Part shown: in pieces, positions 53,312-63,396 of the stretch
How positions within the stretch are numbered: the first letter of the stretch is position 1
How the letters are laid out: each line of letters starts with the position of its first letter
Assembly (NCBI GenBank): GCA_017643395.1
Contig: JAEPNP010000007.1
Location: 1-64,000 of the forward strand
DNA length: 64,000 bases
DNA from: Rhodothermales bacterium
GTDB taxonomy: Bacteria > Bacteroidota > Rhodothermia > Rhodothermales > UBA10348
Reading direction: 5' to 3'
Made by a program: the position numbers and the translations under genes
The notes under the pieces: model-generated
Database searches by the model: none
The model's input: only the letters and a program-made list of their open reading frames with translations
Told to the model about the DNA's origin: nothing

Positions 53312-55666
53312 ATGAAAGCTACCTATGCCTGCGTGGCAGCCCTGGGGCTGCTGCTCTCCATCCCCACCCTGGCCATCGCCCAGAATTTCGGCGGAGCCAT
53401 GGCCTATGAGGACGGCCAGCTCTTTGTCGGCCAGACCTCGCAGTCCTCCGAGTCCGGAACGGTCTACGTCTACGCCAGGGGCACCGACGGCACCTGGACG
53501 GAGGTTCAGCGCCTCCAGGCCTCCGACCGGGACGGATCCGATGACCGCTTCGGACGCGCGCTCGACGTGAATGGAGGCACCCTGATTGTCGGAGCCACCA
53601 CCAAGGAGGCGCCCCTCGGAGCTGCCTACGTATTCGAGAAGGGCGACGACGGCCTTTGGGTGCAGACGCAACGTCTCGCGGCCGACGGAGAATCGGAAAC
53701 CGGAAGTCTGGGCCGCGCGATCGCAGTCGACGGCAATTGGGCGTTCGTGTCCGCAGCCGGCTACGACGAGAGTAAGGGTGCCGTGTTCGTGTACGAACGC
53801 GCAGCGGCAGGGGAGTGGGGATTGCATTCCCGGCTCATGCCTGACAGCCTTGAGGCCGGTACGCTGTTTGGCCTCGCCCTGGATATGGAGGGTGGCAAGG
53901 CCATCATCGGCGCCCAGCTCCAGGACCAGAATTCGGGAGCCATCTACGCGTACGCCTACAATGCGGAGAACAACTCCTGGGATCTGCAGGATGATGTGAC
54001 CCTGAACGGCCTGCAGGAGGGTGGATCTCTCGGTGCAGGCGTCGCCATTTCCGGTGACCGCGCCCTGGTGTCCGCACCGTTCGCCGGCACCGGGTCTGCC
54101 TTCCTGCTGGAGTACAGCAACGATTCGTGGAGTCAGACGCGCCTTCTGAGCCCCGTCGATGGAAGACCCGGCTTCTTCGGCGCACACCTCGGCCTCTACG
54201 AAAGCGAAATCTGGGTCGGAGCGCCGTTCACCAACGGTTCGGGTGCCATTTTCCGCTATCACATCGATGAGGACGGCGCTCTGCGAACAGCGGACTGGTT
54301 CGTGCCGGACTCCGTGGAGCCGGGCTCACAGTTCGGTACCCGGTTCGTGCGGGCGGGCGATGAGCTCTTTGTCGGTGCGGCCGCCGCGGACTTCGGTCTG
54401 GGCTCGGTGTTGGTCATGGCGCGGGATGGTGACGGCTGGACCGAAACCCAGCAGCTGTTCCTGGAGCAGCAGCAGATGGATGCCATCACCGGTGCCGAGG
54501 TGCGCTGCGAAGACGGCACCGCCGGAAGCTTCGAGTGCGAGGGCGTCGACATGGTGTCCTTCCTGCCGGTAGGTGACATAGGCGGCAAGCGCGGCGTCTC
54601 CCTGAACGACATCTGGGGATGGACCCACGAAGAAACCGGACGCGAGTTTGCCCTGGTGGGCCGCGTCGACGGCATGTCTTTCGTGGAGATTACCAACCCG
54701 GCCAATCCGATCTATCTGGGGGACCTTCCGAAGACCGAGGGTTCCATGTCCGCCTCGTGGAGAGACATGAAAGTGTACCGCGACTACGTCTACGTCGTGG
54801 CGGACGGTGCGGGAAATCATGGCGTGCAGATCTTTGACCTGAATGAGCTGCTGGATGTACCGGGCGCGCCCGTCACCTTCTCGGAGACAGCTCGCTATGA
54901 CGGCATCGCCAGCGCGCACAACATCGTCATCAACGAAGAGTCCGGCTTTGCCTACACGGTGGGGAATTCGATGGGCGGAGAGGTCTGCGGGGGCGGATCG
55001 CACATTCTGGACCTCACCAACCCCTTGGAGCCCACCTTCGCGGGCTGCTTCGGACATGAGGGCACCGGCAACGCCGGAACGGGCTATACGCACGATGGCA
55101 TGTGCATCCAGTACGACGGCCCCGACTCGGAGCACATCGGCAAAGAGATCTGCTTCTCAGCCAACGAAAACGCCATCAGTGTCGCGGACCTGACTGACAA
55201 GCAGAACCCGATCACGCTTGCGGCGGCCGAATACCCCAATGTGGGCTATGCGCATCAGGGGTGGATCACCGAGGATCACAGGTACTACTACTCGAACGAT
55301 GAAACCGACGAGACCGGTGGCACTGTAGATCGCACCCGCACACTGGTCTGGGATGTGAGTGATCTGGATGACCCGGTGCTGGTGACCGAGTTCATGGGCA
55401 CGACGGGCGCTTCGGACCACAACCTGTACGTGCGCGGCAACTTCATGTACCAGTCCAACTATGCGGCCGGTCTTCGCATCCTGGACATCTCGGATCCGGC
55501 GAATCCTGTGGAAGTCGCGCACTTCGACACGGCACCCGACGTGACCAACACACCCGGTTTCGGCGGTTCGTGGAGCAACTATCCGTTCTTCCAGAGCGGC
55601 ACGATCATCGTGACCAGCAGGAATGAGGGCCTGTTTCTGCTGAAGAAGTCGCAGACCGAACTCTAG
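53312..55666 (+). CDS. Choice-of-anchor-B-type secreted protein with FG-GAP-like propeller
   Basis: 784 aa. Signal peptide (ATYACVAALGLLLSIPTLAIAQ). Residues 20-390 are repeats of FG-GAP type (FGRALDVNGGTLIVGA, VFVYER). Residues about 430-780 form the LVIVD-like choice-of-anchor-B region (DIWGWTHEETGREFALVGRVDGMSFVEITNPANPIYLG, SAHNIVINEESGFAYTVG). Function unknown. A strong terminator follows. Confidence 0.85.
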   Translation: MKATYACVAALGLLLSIPTLAIAQNFGGAMAYEDGQLFVGQTSQSSESGTVYVYARGTDGTWTEVQRLQASDRDGSDDRFGRALDVNGGTLIVGATTKEAPLGAAYVFEKGDDGLWVQTQRLAADGESETGSLGRAIAVDGNWAFVSAAGYDESKGAVFVYERAAAGEWGLHSRLMPDSLEAGTLFGLALDMEGGKAIIGAQLQDQNSGAIYAYAYNAENNSWDLQDDVTLNGLQEGGSLGAGVAISGDRALVSAPFAGTGSAFLLEYSNDSWSQTRLLSPVDGRPGFFGAHLGLYESEIWVGAPFTNGSGAIFRYHIDEDGALRTADWFVPDSVEPGSQFGTRFVRAGDELFVGAAAADFGLGSVLVMARDGDGWTETQQLFLEQQQMDAITGAEVRCEDGTAGSFECEGVDMVSFLPVGDIGGKRGVSLNDIWGWTHEETGREFALVGRVDGMSFVEITNPANPIYLGDLPKTEGSMSASWRDMKVYRDYVYVVADGAGNHGVQIFDLNELLDVPGAPVTFSETARYDGIASAHNIVINEESGFAYTVGNSMGGEVCGGGSHILDLTNPLEPTFAGCFGHEGTGNAGTGYTHDGMCIQYDGPDSEHIGKEICFSANENAISVADLTDKQNPITLAAAEYPNVGYAHQGWITEDHRYYYSNDETDETGGTVDRTRTLVWDVSDLDDPVLVTEFMGTTGASDHNLYVRGNFMYQSNYAAGLRILDISDPANPVEVAHFDTAPDVTNTPGFGGSWSNYPFFQSGTIIVTSRNEGLFLLKKSQTEL

Positions 55667-55675
55667 GCAGATCGC

Positions 55676-55702
55676 GGCCCCTCCGGGATCGCCGGAGGGG
55701 CC
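55676..55702 (+). terminator. Strong hairpin terminator
   Basis: GGCCCCTCCGG pairs perfectly with CCGGAGGGGCC around a 5-nt loop, 10 bp after the anchor-B gene stop. The T run is weak (GATTTG). Confidence 0.8.
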
Positions 55703-55761
55703 GATTTGCACTCGGATGCTTCGGTCAAGTATGATTTAGGACCCCACCAAAGAGGTCCGTC

Positions 55762-56394
55762 ATGCGTGCTTGCTCCCTCCTCGCCGTCCTCGCAGTTCTC
55801 GCGATGGGCTGTGCGTCCGATTCCCCCACGCCTACTCCCGACCAGTCTCCGGCAGCCGATTCCCCTGCGCCCGGCGCTGAGCAGGCCCCTGCGGCCGATC
55901 CGCCTCCACCAGAACCCGTAAGCGTCTTTCTCGGAGACGGTGGCCTGGACGGCTATCCGGCCGGCTCGGCGTTCACCATGGAGGCCATCTCCGAAGCGGT
56001 GGCCCCGCTGGAGGTCGTCGAGACTGAAGGAGGCTCTGAGGGCATGGTCTGGACCGAATACGCCGTTGTGGCCGACTCCGGAACCCTGCTCACCATCGGG
56101 CCAGACGGCATGGGCACCCGCGTAGGCTCGGTGCGCACCTCCAATCCGGCGGTGGAGCTGGAGGGTGGCATGCGTATCGGTGATCGCTTTGGCGATATAT
56201 TCTCCGGCTCTGCCTCACCCAATTGCGTGGCCGGCATGGAGGAGATGTCCGGCCTGGTCAATTGCAATCCGCCTGGCGCCGCCCAGTTCTTCCTGGTCTT
56301 CGAAGGCTCCTGGAACGGTCCGGACGGCGAAGTGCCTCCTGCGGACGTGCTCCAGGACTGGCGGGTCCGCGAAGCATTCTGGACCTCGCAGTGA
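55762..56394 (+). CDS. Proline-rich lipoprotein, possibly DUF1131-like
   Basis: 210 aa. Lipoprotein signal LAVLAVLAMGCAS, then a Pro/Ala linker (about 22-50). The globular part (AGSAFTMEAISEAV..., GMRIGDRFGDIFSGSASPNCVAG...VNCNP) resembles RpoE-regulated YfeY/DUF1131 lipoproteins, a weak match by eye. SD AAAGAGG lies 8 bp before ATG. Confidence 0.65.
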   Translation: MRACSLLAVLAVLAMGCASDSPTPTPDQSPAADSPAPGAEQAPAADPPPPEPVSVFLGDGGLDGYPAGSAFTMEAISEAVAPLEVVETEGGSEGMVWTEYAVVADSGTLLTIGPDGMGTRVGSVRTSNPAVELEGGMRIGDRFGDIFSGSASPNCVAGMEEMSGLVNCNPPGAAQFFLVFEGSWNGPDGEVPPADVLQDWRVREAFWTSQ

Positions 56395-56400
56395 TCTCAT

Positions 56401-56784
56401 ATGGCATCTGAGATGACCCCGATACAACCCGATAACGCTCCGGCGCCAAAGGGGCACTACTCACCGGGCATGGTGCACCAGGGTGTGCTCTACATCTCCG
56501 GGCAGCTGCCGACGCACCCCGAAACGGGTGACATCCCGGCAGGCATCGAGGCACAGACACAACTCGCGCTGGAAAAGGTCGAGGCTGTCGTCAACGCGGC
56601 GGGCAGCTCCCTGGATCGGGTACTGCAGATGCGGATCTACATCTCCAACGGGGACGACTGGGGCGCCGTAAATGGCGTCTACGCGAAGTACTTCGGCGAT
56701 CATCGACCTGCCCGATGTGTTGTCCCCACCCGGGACCTGCACTACGGATGCCTGATCGAGATCGAAGGGACGGCCGCGGTCTAG
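56401..56784 (+). CDS. ridA: RidA (YjgF/YER057c) family enamine/imine deaminase
   Basis: 127 aa. Family motifs: GHYSPGMVHQGVLYISGQLP and RPARCVVPTRDLHYGCLIEIEGTA with the substrate-binding Arg and Glu. It hydrolyses reactive 2-aminoacrylate-type enamines. ATG lies 6 bp after the lipoprotein stop, so probably one operon. Confidence 0.92.
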   Translation: MASEMTPIQPDNAPAPKGHYSPGMVHQGVLYISGQLPTHPETGDIPAGIEAQTQLALEKVEAVVNAAGSSLDRVLQMRIYISNGDDWGAVNGVYAKYFGDHRPARCVVPTRDLHYGCLIEIEGTAAV

Positions 56785-56900
56785 CGGCCGGAATTCACAG
56801 ACAGGCCATACAGGACAATAACACGATTTAGTACTCTGGAATCGGAAATAGATCGTGAGATCTTCTCCCGAAGTCATAACACTCAATCCGCGGTACTACC

Positions 56901-57443
56901 ATGAACGCCCGAAACCCTCTTCCATGGATCGTCACGGTCTCGCTGCTTGTTCTCGCAGGCTGCCAGCAGAGTGCTCCGGACGCCGGTTCGCAACAGGCGT
57001 ACGAAGGTCCGAAGCTCAACTTCGCCAGCAACTCCAAACCGAACGTGCTTGAGATCGCCGTCAGCTCTGCCGATCACTCGACGCTTGTAGCCGCTGTTCA
57101 GGCAGCAGGCCTTGAGGCGGTGTTGGTGTCGGCCGGGCCACTAACCGTCTTCGCACCGACAGACGCGGCCTTTGGAGCCCTGCCGGACGGCACCCTGGAT
57201 GAGCTCCTGAAGCCGGAGAACAAGCAGGCGCTGACTAAGATCGTTACCGCCCATGCCGCTCCCGGGACCTTCAAGGGAGCGCTCTTGAGAAACGGAGACC
57301 GACTCTACATGGCTACCGGCGACTTTGCGACAATCGAGGAGCGTTCAGACGGGATGTACGTGCACGGTGCAAAGATTCTCGGCACCGTGGACGGCTCAAA
57401 CGGTGTGGTTCATGTGGTCGACAAGGTCCTTCTGTTCGATTAG
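56901..57443 (+). CDS. Fasciclin-domain lipoprotein
   Basis: 180 aa. Lipobox LVLAGC, then one FAS1 domain: LVAAVQAAGLEAVL, GPLTVFAPTDAAFGALP, ILGTVDGSNGVVHVVDKVLL. FAS1 domains mediate adhesion. A shared bidirectional terminator separates it from ahcY. Confidence 0.92.
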   Translation: MNARNPLPWIVTVSLLVLAGCQQSAPDAGSQQAYEGPKLNFASNSKPNVLEIAVSSADHSTLVAAVQAAGLEAVLVSAGPLTVFAPTDAAFGALPDGTLDELLKPENKQALTKIVTAHAAPGTFKGALLRNGDRLYMATGDFATIEERSDGMYVHGAKILGTVDGSNGVVHVVDKVLLFD

Positions 57444-57464
57444 ACCGGGCTCGCCCCTAGGCAA

Positions 57465-57497
57465 AAACCCCCGCCCTCAAGCCGAGAGCGGGGGTTT
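57465..57497. terminator. Bidirectional terminator between the fasciclin gene and ahcY
   Basis: AAACCCCCGC (57465-57474) and GCGGGGGTTT (57488-57497) form a perfect 10-bp stem with A-rich and T-rich outer ends, so it works on both strands. Confidence 0.88.
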
Positions 57498-57517
57498 CTG
57501 ACTGAAGCCAAGGACTC

Positions 57518-58825
<1,308 letters not shown>

Positions 58826-58986
58826 GGATTGCAGATTGCTCGTTATTCGAGAAAGAGGGGCTTGTACCCACGCCGTTCGTCTTGTTTCCGCGCTCGTGGA
58901 TCAGCGGAGTAAAGGTGGGACGAATAGCAGCGCGGAACGCGGGCCCGCCTGGGAGATTCATTGGCGGCCCAACCAGCCTGGATTCT

Positions 58987-59835
58987 GTGATTCGAACGAC
59001 TCTTCTGACAATCCTTCTGAGCGTATTCGCAGGTTGCAGCGCACCGGTGATGCCTCCGGATCCGGAGGCCCGGGTGAAGGTCATGTCCTACAATCTCCGC
59101 TACGGAGACGAATCTCTGGATCAGGAAGACTCGCGTCAGGTCAATTTGCTGGCGTCAATCCACCACCACCGGCCTGATCTGCTCGGCGTACAGGAAGCCA
59201 ACGAGCCTTGGATGGAGATTCTGCCGCGGGAGCTCAAGGACTATGCTTACGTGGGCGTCGGGCGGGATGACGGCGTTGCGGCCGGAGAGCGGTCCGCCAT
59301 TTTCTATCTGGCAGACAAGTTCGAGGTGATCGAAACCGGAACGTTCTGGTTGTCGGAGACCCCTGAGGAACCGTCATTCGGCTGGGGTGCCACGAACCGA
59401 CGCGTCTGCACCTGGGCGTATCTGCGCAACCGGTTCACCGGAACCGTGACCGCACACTTCAACACGCACCTGGACCACGAAGTCCATGAGGCGCGGGTCA
59501 AAGGCATGGCGATCATTCTGGACCGCATCGCCCAATCCCCGCACCCGGTGATCTTGACCGGGGACTTCAACATCATCGAGGGCTCGGAGCTCTACGAGAC
59601 GGTAGAAGCCACGAAGCTTTCGGATACCAAGCACAGCGCTGCAGAGTCACGGCCGTACAGCACCATGAACTGGTTTATTCCCGACGAGGAGACCGCCTGG
59701 GTGATCGACTACGTCTTTGCGGAAGAAGGCCGGTTCGATGTGCTGCGCTATGAAGTGGACCACACCTGGCGCTACGACGGCAAACCCGTTTCCGACCACT
59801 ACCCGGTGCTTGCAGAGTTGGCTTTGGTGAACTGA
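58987..59835 (+). CDS. Endonuclease/exonuclease/phosphatase-family lipoprotein
   Basis: 282 aa from GTG 58987, with lipobox SVFAGC. EEP-fold motifs: KVMSYNLRYG, DLLGVQEANE (catalytic Glu), NTHLDHEV, ILTGDFNI, and SDHYPVLAEL with the catalytic His. Substrate may be nucleic acid, lipid or sugar phosphate. Divergent from ahcY. Confidence 0.88.
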   Translation: MIRTTLLTILLSVFAGCSAPVMPPDPEARVKVMSYNLRYGDESLDQEDSRQVNLLASIHHHRPDLLGVQEANEPWMEILPRELKDYAYVGVGRDDGVAAGERSAIFYLADKFEVIETGTFWLSETPEEPSFGWGATNRRVCTWAYLRNRFTGTVTAHFNTHLDHEVHEARVKGMAIILDRIAQSPHPVILTGDFNIIEGSELYETVEATKLSDTKHSAAESRPYSTMNWFIPDEETAWVIDYVFAEEGRFDVLRYEVDHTWRYDGKPVSDHYPVLAELALVN

Positions 59836-59836
59836 G

Positions 59837-60205
59837 TCAACCGCGCGGAATTTCCTGGAGCACCCAGGTATTGCCGTCCGGGTCTGCGAAACCGGCGAAC
59901 AGCACGCCCCCCATGTCGACCACTTCGCTGACCTCGACGCCGCGGTCCAGGAGTTCGGCACGCACCGACTGAATCTCCTGCACCACCAGATGGAGTCCAC
60001 GCAGGGAGCCTGGAGCCATCTCGACTCCGGGCAGTCCCGTACTGAGAAGGACCGAGCAGGCAGAGCCGGGCGGAGTCAATTGCACCACGCGAACCCCTTC
60101 TGAGGGTGTCACGTCGTGGTCCAGGTGGAAGCGGATGACCTCTGTGTAGAACGCCAGGGAGGCATCCACGTCGCTAACGGGGATGGGGACGAGCTCGAGT
60201 TTCAT
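59837..60205 (-). CDS. VOC (glyoxalase/bleomycin-resistance) family protein
   Basis: 122 aa with two beta-alpha-beta-beta-beta halves: VPIPVSDVDASLAFYTEVI and LHLVVQEIQSVRAELLDRG, ending FADPDGNTWVLQEI. The Glu before the end is a typical metal ligand. Substrate unknown. It converges with the EEP gene with one base between stops. Confidence 0.9.
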   Translation of the reverse strand: MKLELVPIPVSDVDASLAFYTEVIRFHLDHDVTPSEGVRVVQLTPPGSACSVLLSTGLPGVEMAPGSLRGLHLVVQEIQSVRAELLDRGVEVSEVVDMGGVLFAGFADPDGNTWVLQEIPRG

Positions 60206-60270
60206 GGCGGAAGAATACGACTATGCAACCGCCTTCCGCGTAGGTTTCTGTGCACCCATCGCCCGAGACC

Positions 60271-60765
60271 ATGCAACCAGGCACCGCGCTAATTCCCGAA
60301 TTCGACCAGGAAACCGCCGGCACGCGCCGCATGCTTGAGCGCATCCCGGCCGATGCACTCAACTTCCGTCCTCACGAGAAATCATGGACGCTGGGGCAAC
60401 TGGCGACGCACTGCGGACAGCTCCTGTCGTGGACCCGGCCCACGCTGGAGTTGAACGAGCTGGACATCGCCAATATCCCCCCGGCCCGGGAGCGTACCAC
60501 GCCGGAGTCCATTCTGCGGCACTTTGACGAGCAGCGGGCCGACGCGCGCGCCGCCCTGGAGGCTGCTTCCGCTGCGGTGATGGCCGAACCGTGGACCATG
60601 CGAGCAGGCGAGAGGGAGTTCTTCACGCTCCCAAAGATGGTCTGCATTCGGACCTTCGTATTCAATCATTCGGTGCACCACCGGGGGCAGTTGAGCGTTT
60701 ACCTGCGGCTGCTTGATATCCCTGTGCCGGGTGTTTACGGACCCACCGCCGACGAGGCGATGTAG
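60271..60765 (+). CDS. DinB-family protein
   Basis: 164 aa. Four-helix DinB bundle with metal-binding His in QLATHCGQLL and in FNHSVHHRGQLSVYLRL, including the HxxxHHRGQ pattern. ATG 60271 or GTG 60250 are both possible. A second DinB gene of this window lies at 24142. Confidence 0.88.
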   Translation: MQPGTALIPEFDQETAGTRRMLERIPADALNFRPHEKSWTLGQLATHCGQLLSWTRPTLELNELDIANIPPARERTTPESILRHFDEQRADARAALEAASAAVMAEPWTMRAGEREFFTLPKMVCIRTFVFNHSVHHRGQLSVYLRLLDIPVPGVYGPTADEAM

Positions 60766-60841
60766 GGCAATTGCGCGCCGCTCCGAACCGCCTCCCGGGC
60801 CAGTCCGTACGCTCCAGCCAACCAGCCTTGTTCTGTCCCGC

Positions 60842-61312
60842 ATGCGCCACCTACTCCCCATACTGCTTCTGCTGCTCGTGCCGCAAGCCGCGGCACAGGA
60901 GGCCGCCGAGTCAACGCCGGAAGCGGCAATCAACAGGGCCATAGACCGCTTGTCGGCGGCGACGGCGCCAGGCGGTGGGGGTGCTGAAGCCTACGGCGCG
61001 GAACTCACCGACACATTCTCCCGGTGGACGCTGGGCTCACGAGCAACCGATACCAAGGAAAGCTGGCTGGCGGGAATTCGCTCCTGGTTTGACGAAGGCT
61101 GGGTGGTCATCGACCGGGAGACCCACCACATCACGATTGACGTTGAGGGAGGCCTGGCATTCGTGCGCCGCGTGGTTTCAGAGAGTTACCAAGGGCCTGA
61201 CGGCGAAATCACCGACCCGGCCCGCGCCGCGGTCTCGGAGGTCTGGAAATCCACTCGTGAGGGCTGGAAGCTGCACCGGGTAGAGGTCGTTTCGCTGCCG
61301 GACGCGAACTAG
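60842..61312 (+). CDS. Secreted SnoaL/NTF2-like protein
   Basis: 156 aa. Signal peptide MRHLLPILLLLLVPQAAAQ. The remainder fits an NTF2-like alpha+beta cone: AAINRAIDRLSAA, a central SRWTLGSRATDTKESWLAGIRSWF, and GGLAFVRRVVSESYQ...EVWKSTREGWKLHRVEV. Converges with the GH gene by a 4-bp overlap. Confidence 0.7.
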   Translation: MRHLLPILLLLLVPQAAAQEAAESTPEAAINRAIDRLSAATAPGGGGAEAYGAELTDTFSRWTLGSRATDTKESWLAGIRSWFDEGWVVIDRETHHITIDVEGGLAFVRRVVSESYQGPDGEITDPARAAVSEVWKSTREGWKLHRVEVVSLPDAN

Positions 61313-62769
61313 CGAACCCGAACGACGGTGCGGACGATGAGCTCGGAGCCTGCCCGAACGCGCAGGACGTAGACACCAGGGGTTGGCGGCGGGTCCAGCG
61401 ACACAGAGCTCGCGCCGGCGGAGACCTCTCGCCGCGCGACGACCCTGCCAAGCAGGTCAAAGAGGGTCACCGTTGCCGGGTTTAACAGACTGCCCAGCTG
61501 AATGCTGACCGGGCCGCTAGATGGATTGGGGACGATCACCACCTCCTCCAGGGCGCGCAGGTTGTTCTCAATGCTTGAGAGCACGTCGAGCGTGGCGCGA
61601 GTTTCGGCAGGCCTCCCTTCCTGCAGGTGGCGAACCGCCACGTCCAATTGGGCATCATAGGCACCCGATTTCCGCAGCTCGTAGATGCGAATTGGCAGCC
61701 TCAGGTCCTCCGCTGAGAAGGGGAGCATGCGTAGCGCGGCTACCGTTTCCTGCACCTGCTCCAGATGCCGGTACCTGTATTCGACGGCCGGCTCGATGGT
61801 GGTGCCTTCGCCGAAGTCGTTCCAGGTCACAAGCTGCACAAACTGCGACCCCGCTGTCACGGCCCGGTCCAGCGTCTCCTGGAGGGTGGCCCCGTCGCGA
61901 TGATCAAGAAAACCGTAGGAGGCCCGAACGCCGGCCTCCTGATAGATGTCATGGAAGCCGGGGAAGGAGCTTCCCATCCGCACCTCGTAGCCGGAGGCCC
62001 GCGCATAGTGGGCATTGAGATACTCGGTCAGGCGACCTGGAGTGAGCGTTCCGCCTCCTGAAGCCCACATTGGTGGCCAGGGGTACGCACCGTGTGCGGC
62101 GCCGGAAACCACGTTGTCAAGCGTCAGGAAGACCGGATCCGTACTGAACCCGCTGAAGGCCGTGATCCACTGCGACCCGGACCGCAGGTGCTGCGGCCCG
62201 AAGTTCAACAGCAGGGGGCGTCCCTCGTGATGCACGTAGGCACCGCCGTCCACCCAGAGGTCTCGGACTGCGTCCATATCGCGCCTTGCCTGATCCACAG
62301 CGGCCGAGCTGGCAATGCGACCCTGGGAGATCAGGTGGCCGAGCGTCTGATCCTCGTAGCAGACGGCGAACTCCAGTCCGGCCGCCGCGACCGCATCGTA
62401 CAGGAGTTGAGCGGCGGTATGGATGGTGGGGTAGTCCCACAGGCTGCCGGTCCCGTACCAGTCGACGATGACCCCATCGATCCCGGCCACCTTCATCAGA
62501 AGGGTGTGGTACTCGAGCACGTCCGGGTCTGAGGAGTCGTACGGACCGATCAGCGGGTAATGCCTGGAGGCAATCTCACGCCGCCCGTCCGAGCCGACCC
62601 GATCCGGGTCAAAGTGGTTCATCGTCCAATGCCACCCCCAATACGTGCGATGGGGTTTGGCTTCGTACCAGGGCATGTAGTGTGCGAGAAACCGGGGCGA
62701 ATCCTGGGCCTCGGCCCGGGCGCCGGCTCCAACCAGGACGCATGCAATGAGGATGCGGACGAAACGCAC
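61309..62769 (-). CDS. GH71/GH99-like glycoside hydrolase with T9SS sorting domain
   Basis: 486 aa. Signal peptide, then FLAHYMPWYEAKPHRTYWGWHW, GIDGVIVDWYGTG and TWNDFGEGTTIEPAVEY, the pattern of GH71/GH99-like (alpha-glucanase/mannanase) barrels. The C-terminal NPSSGPVSIQLGSLLNPATVTLFDLLG and PGVYVLRVRAGSELIVRTVVRV is a T9SS type A domain. GTG start. Likely a surface polysaccharide enzyme; substrate unknown. Confidence 0.85.
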   Translation of the reverse strand: MRFVRILIACVLVGAGARAEAQDSPRFLAHYMPWYEAKPHRTYWGWHWTMNHFDPDRVGSDGRREIASRHYPLIGPYDSSDPDVLEYHTLLMKVAGIDGVIVDWYGTGSLWDYPTIHTAAQLLYDAVAAAGLEFAVCYEDQTLGHLISQGRIASSAAVDQARRDMDAVRDLWVDGGAYVHHEGRPLLLNFGPQHLRSGSQWITAFSGFSTDPVFLTLDNVVSGAAHGAYPWPPMWASGGGTLTPGRLTEYLNAHYARASGYEVRMGSSFPGFHDIYQEAGVRASYGFLDHRDGATLQETLDRAVTAGSQFVQLVTWNDFGEGTTIEPAVEYRYRHLEQVQETVAALRMLPFSAEDLRLPIRIYELRKSGAYDAQLDVAVRHLQEGRPAETRATLDVLSSIENNLRALEEVVIVPNPSSGPVSIQLGSLLNPATVTLFDLLGRVVARREVSAGASSVSLDPPPTPGVYVLRVRAGSELIVRTVVRVR

Positions 62770-62802
62770 GTATACTGTTCAATTCAGACGCCCCGGAATA
62801 TC

Positions 62803-63396
62803 ATGAAAGCCCCCGTTTTCTGCCTCCTGCTCGCACTGGTCGGCACCGTTTCAGCTCAGGACCGGCCCATGGTGGCCATTGACGCCGGGCACGGCGGTGA
62901 AGTGGCGGGCGTAGTGGTCGGAGAACGTCTGGAAAAAGATGTCGTGCTCGAGATGGCGTTCGTGGTGGCCGCCGAGTTCGTAGCCGCGGGATATGACGTG
63001 GTCTTTACCCGCACGACGGACGTGGATGTGCCCTGGCCCCGGCGCAGATCCATAGCAGAGGAAGCAGGAGCCGACTTCCTGGTCATGCTGCATGCCAATC
63101 GCAACGACGATCCGGCCGTGAACGGGGCGGAGGTCTACGCCAATACCGAGCAGGCCCACCAAAAAGCGTTCGCCGGAATGGTGGCAGAGAAGCTGACCAC
63201 GGTCGGCAAGGCCGAGTTGATGCACCGACCCTGGCCGTTCCTTCAGTCAGAAACGGTCGCCACGGCCATGATTGAGGTAGCGTTCATGAGCAACCCCGAA
63301 GATGCCCGAAAGCTGGAAAGTCGGGACTTTCAGCGCGCCGTGGGGCAGGCCATGGTGGATGCGGCGGAATTCGTACGAGAGCACGGCGAGCACTAG
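62803..63396 (+). CDS. N-acetylmuramoyl-L-alanine amidase (Amidase_3)
   Basis: 197 aa. Signal peptide (VFCLLLALVGTVSA). Zinc-site motifs: DAGHGG, E in GERLEKDVVLEMA, HAN, and IEVAFMSNPED with the catalytic Glu. It lacks AMIN or SPOR domains. It cleaves the stem peptide from peptidoglycan in the periplasm. Its stop overlaps the end of the hipA-like gene by four bases. Confidence 0.93.
   Translation: MKAPVFCLLLALVGTVSAQDRPMVAIDAGHGGEVAGVVVGERLEKDVVLEMAFVVAAEFVAAGYDVVFTRTTDVDVPWPRRRSIAEEAGADFLVMLHANRNDDPAVNGAEVYANTEQAHQKAFAGMVAEKLTTVGKAELMHRPWPFLQSETVATAMIEVAFMSNPEDARKLESRDFQRAVGQAMVDAAEFVREHGEH

Noticed and set aside
58826-58986. SAH riboswitch upstream of ahcY
   Set aside because: I could not find the expected stems or conserved core in the leader. 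A covariance-model search would settle it.
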